In this document: positions 1 through 5,763 of the stretch, piece by piece
How the letters are laid out: every line of letters starts with the position of its first letter
How positions within the stretch are numbered: position 1 is the first letter of the stretch
From: Thiobacillus sp.
Lineage (GTDB): Bacteria; Pseudomonadota; Gammaproteobacteria; Burkholderiales; Thiobacillaceae
Assembly (NCBI GenBank): GCA_011391285.1
Contig: JAABQU010000275.1
Span: forward strand, 1 to 10,569
DNA length: 10,569 nucleotides
Reading direction: 5' to 3'
Notes under the pieces: generated by a model
The model's input: only the letters and a program-made list of their open reading frames with translations
Database searches by the model: none
Told to the model about the DNA's origin: nothing
Position numbers and translations under genes: made by a program

Positions 1-2
1 TC

Positions 3-551
3 CGCGTCGCCCTCGGCTGCCCGCAGAAACTGCTCGGCATCAAGCCCGACCTCACCACGCTTGGCAAGGTGATCGGCGGCGGCATGCCGGTCGGCGCATT
101 CGGCGGCCGTGCCGACGTGATGGACGCGCTGGCGCCGGTAGGCCCGGTGTACCAGGCTGGCACCCTGTCGGGCAATCCGGTGGCAGTGGCGGCAGGGCTC
201 GCCACGCTCGCCGCGATTTCCGAGCCGGGCTTCCACGCGAAACTTGCAGCCCATACCGACAAGCTGGTCAAGGGGCTGACCGCCGCAGCGGCCGAGGCCG
301 GCGTGACCTTCTGCGCCGACTCGGTGGGCGGCATGTTTGGCCTCTATTTCTCGGCCAAGCCGCCGACGAGCTTTGCCGAAGTGATGCAGGGCGACAAGGA
401 GAAATTCAACCGCTTCTTCCACGCCATGCTCGACCGCGGCATCTACCTCGCGCCGTCGGCGTTCGAGGCGGGCTTCGTCTCGGCCGCGCACAGCGACGCC
501 GACATCGACGCCACCGTCAACGCGGCACTTGAGGTTTTCAAGACGCTATAA
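3..551 (+). CDS. hemL: Glutamate-1-semialdehyde 2,1-aminomutase, C-terminal part (5' truncated by window edge)
   Basis: This is the last 182 residues of a protein usually about 425 residues long; the 5' end lies outside the window. The enzyme is PLP-dependent and cytoplasmic, and isomerises glutamate-1-semialdehyde to 5-aminolevulinate, the second step of the C5 route to all tetrapyrroles. The frame is open from base 3 and begins RVALG, the end of the family's GFR-ALG segment. The strongest signature is TTLGK followed by [12 protein letters not shown]; the lysine at codon 66-68 is the expected Schiff-base lysine for [20 protein letters not shown] and the late [18 protein letters not shown] segment are equally typical and separate it from other class-III aminotransferases. 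The stop is TAA at 549-551. A palindromic repeat starts 8 nt later. Family assignment is very secure; only upstream context is missing. Confidence 0.97.
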   Translation, partial: RVALGCPQKLLGIKPDLTTLGKVIGGGMPVGAFGGRADVMDALAPVGPVYQAGTLSGNPVAVAAGLATLAAISEPGFHAKLAAHTDKLVKGLTAAAAEAGVTFCADSVGGMFGLYFSAKPPTSFAEVMQGDKEKFNRFFHAMLDRGIYLAPSAFEAGFVSAAHSDADIDATVNAALEVFKTL

Positions 552-559
552 AGGCATTG

Positions 560-624
560 TCCGCGAAGGATGCGAAGTTCGCGAAAGGAGGTTCACCTTC
601 GCGTTTCTTCGCGTCCTTCGCGGA
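560..624. repeat. Long inverted repeat of the CGCGAAGG type between hemL and dsrS
   Basis: The left arm at 560-577 pairs with the right arm at 607-624 over 18 positions: 17 Watson-Crick pairs and one G-T pair (571/613). Inside it a second stem pairs CGCGAA (580-585) with TTCGCG (598-603), so the whole element could fold as one long hairpin. The unit CGCGAAGG recurs within each arm. It resembles the dispersed intergenic palindromes of GC-rich proteobacteria, whose arms read TTCGCGTCCTTCGCG; that resemblance is from memory, not from a search. It begins 8 nt after the hemL stop. A run of four T occurs only 10 nt past the stem (635-638), so classic Rho-independent termination is doubtful. It fills most of the 92-nt gap. 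Confidence 0.8.
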
Positions 625-629
625 TAGAT

Positions 630-634
630 AAAGG
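630..634 (+). promoter_or_regulatory. Ribosome binding site of the dsrS-like gene
   Basis: AAAGG at 630-634 lies 9 nt before the ATG at 644, supporting that start. It sits only 5 nt past the end of the preceding long hairpin, so folding of the repeat could affect access to it if hemL and this gene share a transcript. Confidence 0.5.
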
Positions 635-643
635 TTTTCCCGC

Positions 644-1711
644 ATGAACGACGAACTGTCCCCCGAAGACGAACTGCGCCTCAACGTCCTGTTCAACACC
701 GAGCTCAAGGCCGTCCGCATCGACGAGTCGAGCATGACGCTGTGGGCGCTGACGCCGCAGGGTGAGGCCAGCGTGCCCTTGAAGCCCACCGAGCGTTCCG
801 ATCGCTATCTGAAACGGGTGCGCGAGCAGCTGTCCGGCCACGCGCTGGGTTCGCCCGGCGGCTATCCGGTGCACCTGACGCGCTGGACGCGGCAGTCTCA
901 GGCCGGGCTTTCCGACCAGCATCTGGCGCAACTGTTGCTGATTGCCGAGGAAGAAGCGGTGGTCGCAGTGGTGCATTCACCCGCGCTCTCCGACGAACTG
1001 GCGCGCTATGCCTGGTGGTGCATGCCGACCCTCGAGAACGCGCGGCTGATGCTGATGCGCGACGTGGTGTGCAAGGGCAGCATGGGGCGAACGCTGGCGG
1101 AATTCCTGATCGAACACCTGGCGTTCCTGCACGAGGACGATGTCAGCATTCTCGATACCGTGGCCGTGATGCTGGTTTCGGGGGTGCTGACCGATGCCGA
1201 ACGGCTGGCGATCTGGAAACGCGGCAGCAGCCGCAATTCGTATTACGTCGCCTTCCTCGAACTGCAGCCGGACAGCCTGCCCAGCCCGCGTGCGGCACGC
1301 GCCGACCACGGCAGCGTGCCGACACCGGATGGCAATCCGTATGGCCTGCTGCTGGAGAAAGCACTGTCGGGCCAGGGCCAGACCTTTCTCGCCACCACCG
1401 CGACCATCCTCGAACGCCCGGAAAACCAGGAAGTGGTGAACCACACCCTGAATGCCCTGGCACAGTGGTGCGCCCCCCTGCGCCAGGCTGATGAAGCTGC
1501 ACGCCGAGCAGGACGCCAGACCCTGCTCGACGCCGCACCCCGATTCGCTCTGGACTGCGACGCGCTCGACGCGCTGGCCGCGGCTGACGCCGACAGCGTA
1601 CGGCCGATCTTCCTCAAGACCACCGCCATCGGATCGCTGATGCGTCGCAAAATCGAGCCTGTCGTCACACCGCTGCTGGACGCCATCGCAGTGCTGCGGC
1701 GCCAGCCCTGA
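644..1711 (+). CDS. dsrS: Probable DsrS, sulfur-oxidation-associated cytoplasmic protein of unknown mechanism
   Basis: The product has 355 residues, no signal peptide and no convincing membrane segment, so it should be cytoplasmic. I recognise it as resembling DsrS, the last gene of the dsr cluster in Allochromatium vinosum and other dissimilatory sulfur oxidisers. The resemblance rests on an N-terminal SPEDELRLNVLF segment (6-17), SGHALGSPGGYPVHLTRWTR (64-83) and LARYAWWCMPTLENAR (119-134). These come from memory of family members, not from an alignment. The biochemical role of DsrS is not established. No metal-binding or catalytic motif stands out; four cysteines (126, 143, 276, 305) are scattered. 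The start is ATG with AAAGG 9 nt upstream. Other dsr genes are absent here: hemL lies upstream and dsbD converges from the right with 15 nt between stops. It could instead be a broader family of unknown function. Confidence 0.7.
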   Translation: MNDELSPEDELRLNVLFNTELKAVRIDESSMTLWALTPQGEASVPLKPTERSDRYLKRVREQLSGHALGSPGGYPVHLTRWTRQSQAGLSDQHLAQLLLIAEEEAVVAVVHSPALSDELARYAWWCMPTLENARLMLMRDVVCKGSMGRTLAEFLIEHLAFLHEDDVSILDTVAVMLVSGVLTDAERLAIWKRGSSRNSYYVAFLELQPDSLPSPRAARADHGSVPTPDGNPYGLLLEKALSGQGQTFLATTATILERPENQEVVNHTLNALAQWCAPLRQADEAARRAGRQTLLDAAPRFALDCDALDALAAADADSVRPIFLKTTAIGSLMRRKIEPVVTPLLDAIAVLRRQP

Positions 1712-1726
1712 TTTGCGGCGGTAACG

Positions 1727-3997
1727 CTATTTGCCCAGCGCGGCGTCGATGCTGGCGATAAACTTGTCGGCCTTCTCGAACCCGATCACCTTGTAGTCCG
1801 ACTGCGCCCCGGTACGGTTCCAGAAAATCAGGCCGGGCGGACCGAACAGCCCGAAGCGCTTCAGCAGTGCCTTGTCGGCCTCGCTGTTGGCGGTGACGTC
1901 GGCCTTCAGCAACACCACGTCCGCCAGCCGCGCCTGAACCTTGGGATCGCTGAAGGTGAAGCTTTCCATTTCCTTGCACGACACGCACCAGTCGGCATAA
2001 AAATCGAGCATCACTGCGCGGCCGTCGGCCCTGGCTGCGGCCAGGCGTGCGTCGAGCTCGGCCACGTCCTTGACTTTCTCGAAGGCCAGGCCCTTCTGCT
2101 CGGCCGCCATCGCCACGCCGCCGGCGCCGCCCTTGAACACGTCGAGCGGCTGCAGCAGGTTGCGGCTGCCCGCCAGCATGCCGAGCAGGATTGCCAGGCC
2201 GCCGATCAGCAGCACCACGCCCAGCCCCTTCCACAGGCGCGACCAGCCGTTTGCATGGGGCGGCAACGGATCGAGCGCATGCAGGTAGATTGCGGCGGCG
2301 ATCAGCAGCATGGCCCACAGCAGCATGCCGATCCAGCCCGGCAAGACCGGCGAGATCAGGTAGATGGCGATCGCCAGCATCATCACGCCGAAGAAATACT
2401 TCACTGCGTTCATCCAGCCGCCGGCGCGCGGCAGCAGCGCCCCGGCAGACAGTCCCACCAGCAACAGCGGCACACCCATGCCGAGTGCCAGCACGAACAG
2501 CGCCACACCGCCAAGCGTGGTGTTGCCGGTCTGCGCGATGAAGGCAAGCGCGGCGGCCAGCGGCGGCGCCACGCAGGGACCGAGGATCACGGCGGAGAGT
2601 GCGCCCATGATGAAGACGCCGACAAAATTGCCGCCCTTCATCTTGTTCGACGCATCGGAGAACTTGCTCTGGATGAAGCTCGGCAGCTGGATTTCGAAGA
2701 AACCGAACATCGACAGCGCCAGCAATACGAAGATGCCCGCGCCAATGCCGAGTGCCCACGGATTCTGCAGCGCATTCGACAGCAGCGTGCCGGACAGCGC
2801 CGCCGCCACGCCGGCGAGCGCATAGGTGATCGCCATCCCCAGCACATAGGCAAGCGACAACAGGAAGCCGCTCATCTTGGTCAGGTCTTTCTTCTGCCCG
2901 GCGATGATGCCGGAAAGGATGGGGATCATCGGGAACACGCAGGGGGTCAGCGCCAGCAGCAGGCCGAGTCCGAAGAAGGTCAGGATCACCGGCCAGAAAC
3001 TGCCGCCTTTCAGCACGCGCTCGATGCGCGACGTGTCGGATTCGCTGGCGGGTTCTGCGGGATCGGCGCTGGCAGCAACCGCCGTTGTCATGGTGGCTCC
3101 ACCGCTCGATACCAGGGAAAATTCCCGCCTGGTCGGCGGATAGCAGATGCCGACCGCCTCGTTGCAGCCCTGCCAGCCCGCTTCCAGCACCAGCTTCTCG
3201 CCGGCGGCCAGCGCGCGCGACAGCGTCACGCTGGCGGCAAAGTTCTGGTGGTAGACCTCGGTGCGACCGAAGGTGGGATCGTCCTTGATCTCGCCCGCCG
3301 GGATGTCAACGCTTGCCACCTTCACGTCGGCAGGCGACTTGATGACATAGACGAGTTTGTCGCGGTAGAGATAGGTGTCGGGCGTCGGGGCGAAATCGAC
3401 CCTGACCCTCTGTGCATCAGGCATGGTGGCGCTGACGAGAAAGGCCTCGTCGGGCGGCAGCAGCTTAGGCATGCCAAGGTTGCCGGCCAGGCTGCGCAAC
3501 CCCTCCAGGGCAGATGTCGTCGCAGGGGGTGCAGCCGTGGCCGTACCGGCCGCCGCTGCAATCCGCACGGGCAGCGTGACCGAGGCACTTTCGTTGATCG
3601 GGGTGTAGCACAGCCCGGCATCGGCGCAACCCTGGGAAACAGTTTTGAGCGTGACCGCCGTGGCACCCGCTGAACGCTGGATCGGTAGCGCGATGCGCAC
3701 TTCATTGCGATAGGTTTCGACCTTGCCGAAAAATTCGTCGTCCTTCACCTTGCCGGCCGGCAGTTGCGGCGTGCCAAGCGTGGCGCCGTCCACCTCGAAC
3801 CTGAATTTGTCGCGGTACATGTAATAGCCGTCGGCGATCTGCCAACGTGCTTCCAGCGTGTTGGCGTCGAGCGCGCGTGCCGTGAACTTGAAGGCAACTT
3901 CGGGGTCAAGGAATTCTTCGGCATGCACCACTGGAAAAAGCGCCAGTGCACCCCAAAATACCGGCAACAGCTTGAGTAAACGCATCCATTTATTCAT
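1727..3997 (-). CDS. dsbD: Thiol:disulfide interchange protein DsbD with two tandem N-terminal nDsbD domains
   Basis: DsbD is an inner-membrane reductase that takes electrons from cytoplasmic thioredoxin and passes them to periplasmic DsbC, DsbG and cytochrome c maturation thioredoxins. The chosen start (MNKWMRLLK) gives 756 residues, against about 565 in E. coli. A signal peptide (1-26) ends at VHA. Two nDsbD-like domains follow: about 27-140 with QGCADAGLC (C124, C130), and about 177-295 with QGCNEAVGIC (C278, C285). The membrane domain (about 334-610) has the redox cysteines in TPCVFP (C353) and GPCVAPP (C475). The C-terminal thioredoxin-like domain has WCVSC (C671, C674). All three redox modules are therefore intact. 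The ATG overlaps the cutA stop by 8 nt and has GGAG 10 nt upstream (4008-4011). An upstream start at 4063 is possible in frame but would run into cutA and precede the signal peptide, so it was not used. Confidence 0.96.
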   Translation of the reverse strand: MNKWMRLLKLLPVFWGALALFPVVHAEEFLDPEVAFKFTARALDANTLEARWQIADGYYMYRDKFRFEVDGATLGTPQLPAGKVKDDEFFGKVETYRNEVRIALPIQRSAGATAVTLKTVSQGCADAGLCYTPINESASVTLPVRIAAAAGTATAAPPATTSALEGLRSLAGNLGMPKLLPPDEAFLVSATMPDAQRVRVDFAPTPDTYLYRDKLVYVIKSPADVKVASVDIPAGEIKDDPTFGRTEVYHQNFAASVTLSRALAAGEKLVLEAGWQGCNEAVGICYPPTRREFSLVSSGGATMTTAVAASADPAEPASESDTSRIERVLKGGSFWPVILTFFGLGLLLALTPCVFPMIPILSGIIAGQKKDLTKMSGFLLSLAYVLGMAITYALAGVAAALSGTLLSNALQNPWALGIGAGIFVLLALSMFGFFEIQLPSFIQSKFSDASNKMKGGNFVGVFIMGALSAVILGPCVAPPLAAALAFIAQTGNTTLGGVALFVLALGMGVPLLLVGLSAGALLPRAGGWMNAVKYFFGVMMLAIAIYLISPVLPGWIGMLLWAMLLIAAAIYLHALDPLPPHANGWSRLWKGLGVVLLIGGLAILLGMLAGSRNLLQPLDVFKGGAGGVAMAAEQKGLAFEKVKDVAELDARLAAARADGRAVMLDFYADWCVSCKEMESFTFSDPKVQARLADVVLLKADVTANSEADKALLKRFGLFGPPGLIFWNRTGAQSDYKVIGFEKADKFIASIDAALGK

Positions 3998-4313
3998 TCT
4001 TTTCAGTCTCCGTGGCCAGCCATGCGAGATAGTCAGGCAGTCCGTGTGTAATCGGTACGGCAATCAGTTCCGGCACATCGTAAGGATGCTGCGCGCGGAC
4101 AATTTCTTCAACCAGCGGATAGTTTGCCGCGGTGGTCTTGATCAGCAGCGGAATTTCGTCCGCCATTTCCACCGTGCCGCGCCAACGATAAATGGAGCGG
4201 CACGCCGGCAAAACGTTCACGCACGCCGCCGCACGGTGCTCTATCAGGATTCGCGCCAGTTTCTCGGCAGTCGCGACATCGGGTAAATTCGTCAAGATTA
4301 GCAAAGGTTCCAT
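3990..4313 (-). CDS. cutA: Divalent-cation tolerance protein CutA
   Basis: This 107-residue protein has the normal length for CutA1, a very stable trimer with a ferredoxin-like fold related to PII signalling proteins. It is linked to copper and divalent-metal tolerance in E. coli, though its molecular role is still unclear. Diagnostic segments are ATAEKLARILIEHRAAACVNV, read in two parts around residue 20, then SIYRWRGTVE (40-49), LLIKTT (56-61) and the C-terminal HPYDVPELIAVPITHG with DYLAWL. Two cysteines, C31 and C38, lie in the metal-site region. The gene is the first of a two-gene unit with dsbD; the same neighbourhood is known in E. coli, where dsbD was once called cutA2. The start is ATG at 4313, only 3 nt from the divergent fxsA start, and no clear ribosome binding site precedes it. 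Confidence 0.96.
   Translation of the reverse strand: MEPLLILTNLPDVATAEKLARILIEHRAAACVNVLPACRSIYRWRGTVEMADEIPLLIKTTAANYPLVEEIVRAQHPYDVPELIAVPITHGLPDYLAWLATETEKNE
4303..4307 (+). promoter_or_regulatory. Ribosome binding site of fxsA, inside the cutA 5' end
   Basis: AAAGG at 4303-4307 is 9 nt before the fxsA ATG (4317). It supports this start although the site lies within the first codons of the divergent cutA gene. Confidence 0.5.
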
Positions 4314-4316
4314 GTC

Positions 4317-4784
4317 ATGCGCTTTGGTTGGATTGTGCTACTGCTGCTTTCGTTTCCGGTGATGGAGGCGATCGGCATTTTCTGGGTTGCCGGCGCCATC
4401 GGCGGCTGGGTGCTGCTCTGGCTTCTGCTGGCGGCCGTTGCCGGCATCCTGCTGGTTCGCACCGAGCGCCTCGCCTGGGGCGCGCGGCTGCTGTTCTCGG
4501 TGCAGTCGGGCACGCATCCCCTGGCCGCATTATTCGCCAGCGGGCGCATTCTGCTTGCCGGCGGCCTGCTTGTCTTCCCGGGCTTCATCAGCGATGCCAT
4601 CGCGCTGGTGCTGCTACTGATCCCCGGCACCTGGGGTCGAGGCAGAGCGGATCCGCTCAGCCCGGCGAATGACGGCGCGCCCCCCTCTCCCCAAGCCGCT
4701 CCCTCGAGGGGGGAGGGCGCGAACGTGACGCCCACTACGATTGATGGGGAGTTCAAGCGCGAGCCGGACGATTTGCTGCGTTGA
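4317..4784 (+). CDS. fxsA: FxsA family inner-membrane protein
   Basis: The 155-residue product is close to E. coli FxsA (158), an inner-membrane protein whose overproduction relieves exclusion of phage T7 by F plasmid; its normal role is unknown. Hydrophobic segments lie at about 4-25, 28-47 and 80-105. The third contains LVFPGFISDAIALVLLLIPG, the most conserved part of the family. The typical first residues, MRFGWIVLLLLSFPVMEAIG, fix the start at 4317. The C-terminal tail (about 106-155) is hydrophilic. Residues 120-135 are encoded by a GC-rich palindromic repeat, and the family-like ending IDGEFKREPDDLLR resumes after it, so the repeat looks like an in-frame insertion (inference). The gene diverges from cutA and converges on the SDR gene without any spacer. 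Confidence 0.92.
   Translation: MRFGWIVLLLLSFPVMEAIGIFWVAGAIGGWVLLWLLLAAVAGILLVRTERLAWGARLLFSVQSGTHPLAALFASGRILLAGGLLVFPGFISDAIALVLLLIPGTWGRGRADPLSPANDGAPPSPQAAPSRGEGANVTPTTIDGEFKREPDDLLR
4676..4721. repeat. GC-rich imperfect palindrome inside the fxsA 3' end
   Basis: The arm 4676-4689 (GCGC followed by a C-rich run with TCTC) pairs imperfectly with 4708-4721 (a G-rich run ending in GCGCG), with one C/A mismatch and two G-T pairs. At the loop side lies a perfect 10-bp palindrome, CCCTCGAGGG (4701-4710). Read on the minus strand it would give PSPLEGAAWGEGG, the kind of sequence seen when dispersed CCCTCTCC...GGGAGAGGG repeats of betaproteobacteria are translated. Assignment to a dispersed family is from memory. 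It lies about 65 nt past the stop of the convergent SDR gene, so it could also cap that transcript. Confidence 0.7.
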
Positions 4785-5672
4785 TCAGAACAACTTCATC
4801 TGCCCGCGGGACAGCCGGATCTCGCGCAGCAGGTCGTCGGAGGTCGGGTAGCGGTATTTCAGCCGCAATTCACGCGTGGTGCGCGCATTCGACAACTGGC
4901 GCGACTCGCGCAGGAAGGACAGCAGCGCCTCGGACAACACCGTCTCCGCTTCGGCGCGCTTGACGCGGGGCGGGCGCGGCAGTTCGAAAGCGTCGGCGCA
5001 GCTGTCGAACCAGTCGCCCATTTTCAGTGGATGCGCATCCACCGCATGGTAGATGCGCTGCGAACGGCCACGGAACAGCGCCGCCCACGCCAGCCGCGCC
5101 AGATCGTCGGCATGGATGTGGTTGGTGTAGCTGTCGTCCTCGGCAACCAGCGCCGGCGTGCCGCGCCGGATACGTTCCAGCGGCAGACGATCGGCGGCAT
5201 AAATGCCCGGCGCGCGCAGGATCGTCACCTGCACCCGCTGCGTCTCGCCCCAATGACGCAATTGCCGTTCGGCGTCGACCCGCCGCACGGCGCGCCCATT
5301 CACCGGCGCCACCGGGCGCGTTTCATCCACCCAATTGCCGCCGCAGTCGCCATACACCCCGCTGGTGCTGATATAGACCAGTGCACCCGGCTTGCCGCGC
5401 CGCGCCAGCGCATGCAGCAGATGCGCCGTGCGCGGATCTGTCTTGCCCTCATTCGGCGGCGGCGCAAAGTGAAACACGCCGTCAACCCGAGGCAGGTACT
5501 TCAGCGTCGCGGGGGCATCAAGGTCGCCGACACGCGGCGTCACGCCGAGCGCGCGCAGTTCGACGGCACGTTCGGGCCGCCGGATCATGCCGATGAATTC
5601 GGCCTGCCCGGCATACCGTTTCACCAGCCGTTCGGCCACGTCGCCAAATCCCACTATCAAGATCTTCTTCAT
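4785..5672 (-). CDS. Atypical SDR-family protein (NAD(P)-dependent epimerase/dehydratase-like)
   Basis: The 295-residue product has an N-terminal Rossmann fold with the dinucleotide-binding motif GFGDVAERL (8-16). A second strand pattern follows (VFHFAPPP, 66-73), then YISTSGVYG (100-108), NHIHADDLARLAW (184-196) and a C-terminal SNARTTRELRLKYRYPT (261-277) as in extended SDR sugar-nucleotide enzymes. The catalytic YxxxK that should follow the STSGVYG strand is not evident: the matching stretch reads NGRAVRRVDAERQL. That places it with atypical SDRs such as the E. coli YeeZ group, whose substrate is unknown, and argues against a true epimerase. The start is ATG at 5672 with a weak AGGCGG-like site just upstream. 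Its stop abuts the fxsA stop. It is transcribed divergently from the neighbouring reductase gene. The fold is secure, the function is not. Confidence 0.88.
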   Translation of the reverse strand: MKKILIVGFGDVAERLVKRYAGQAEFIGMIRRPERAVELRALGVTPRVGDLDAPATLKYLPRVDGVFHFAPPPNEGKTDPRTAHLLHALARRGKPGALVYISTSGVYGDCGGNWVDETRPVAPVNGRAVRRVDAERQLRHWGETQRVQVTILRAPGIYAADRLPLERIRRGTPALVAEDDSYTNHIHADDLARLAWAALFRGRSQRIYHAVDAHPLKMGDWFDSCADAFELPRPPRVKRAEAETVLSEALLSFLRESRQLSNARTTRELRLKYRYPTSDDLLREIRLSRGQMKLF

Positions 5673-5682
5673 CGCCGCCTGT

Positions 5683-5735
5683 AACCCTGTCTTTGCAAGG
5701 GTGAAAACCCTGTCCGATCAGGTGATAATCCTGTG
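5683..5735 (+). repeat. Three 9-bp direct repeats in the divergent intergenic region
   Basis: AACCCTGTC occurs exactly at 5683-5691 and 5706-5714. A degenerate copy, AATCCTGTG (7 of 9 matching), lies at 5727-5735. Start-to-start distances are 23 and 21 nt, close to two helical turns each, so all three would face the same side of the DNA. The third copy overlaps the proposed -10 element of the reductase gene. Spacing and position suggest an operator, but no regulator family is recognised. Confidence 0.45.
5701..5729 (+). promoter_or_regulatory. Candidate sigma-70 promoter of the reductase gene
   Basis: GTGAAA (5701-5706, 4 of 6 matches to TTGACA) and GATAAT (5724-5729, 5 of 6 matches to TATAAT) are separated by 17 nt. 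A transcript would start near 5736 and leave about 28 nt of leader before the ATG at 5764. The stretch is clearly more AT-rich than the surrounding genes. This is a pattern match by eye. Confidence 0.45.
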
Positions 5736-5763
5736 GTTTGTTCATGCATTTTAAGCCCACATC

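Noticed and set aside
560..624. CRISPR-like or toxin/antitoxin small element in the hemL-dsrS gap
   Set aside because: There are no regularly spaced identical repeats with unique spacers and no small frame with a ribosome site; the structure is a nested palindrome.
1665..2759. A 364-codon minus-strand frame overlapping dsbD in another phase
   Set aside because: Arg/Ala-rich low-complexity translation, overlapping the thioredoxin and membrane domains of dsbD; no independent start signal or family features.
2255..3673. A 472-codon open frame on the plus strand antisense to dsbD
   Set aside because: Its product is rich in Arg, Gln, His and Gly with no family likeness, and the opposite strand encodes a fully recognisable DsbD. 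It is a GC-rich shadow frame.
3998..4063. Longer dsbD start at 4063 giving 778 residues
   Set aside because: It would place 22 residues before a clear signal peptide and overlap cutA further. The ATG at 3997 has a ribosome site and a normal coupled overlap.
4261..4289. Possible fxsA promoter TTCTCG-17 nt-TAAATT inside cutA
   Set aside because: The -35 has only two matches and the -10 four, and both lie in coding sequence; too weak to list as a feature.
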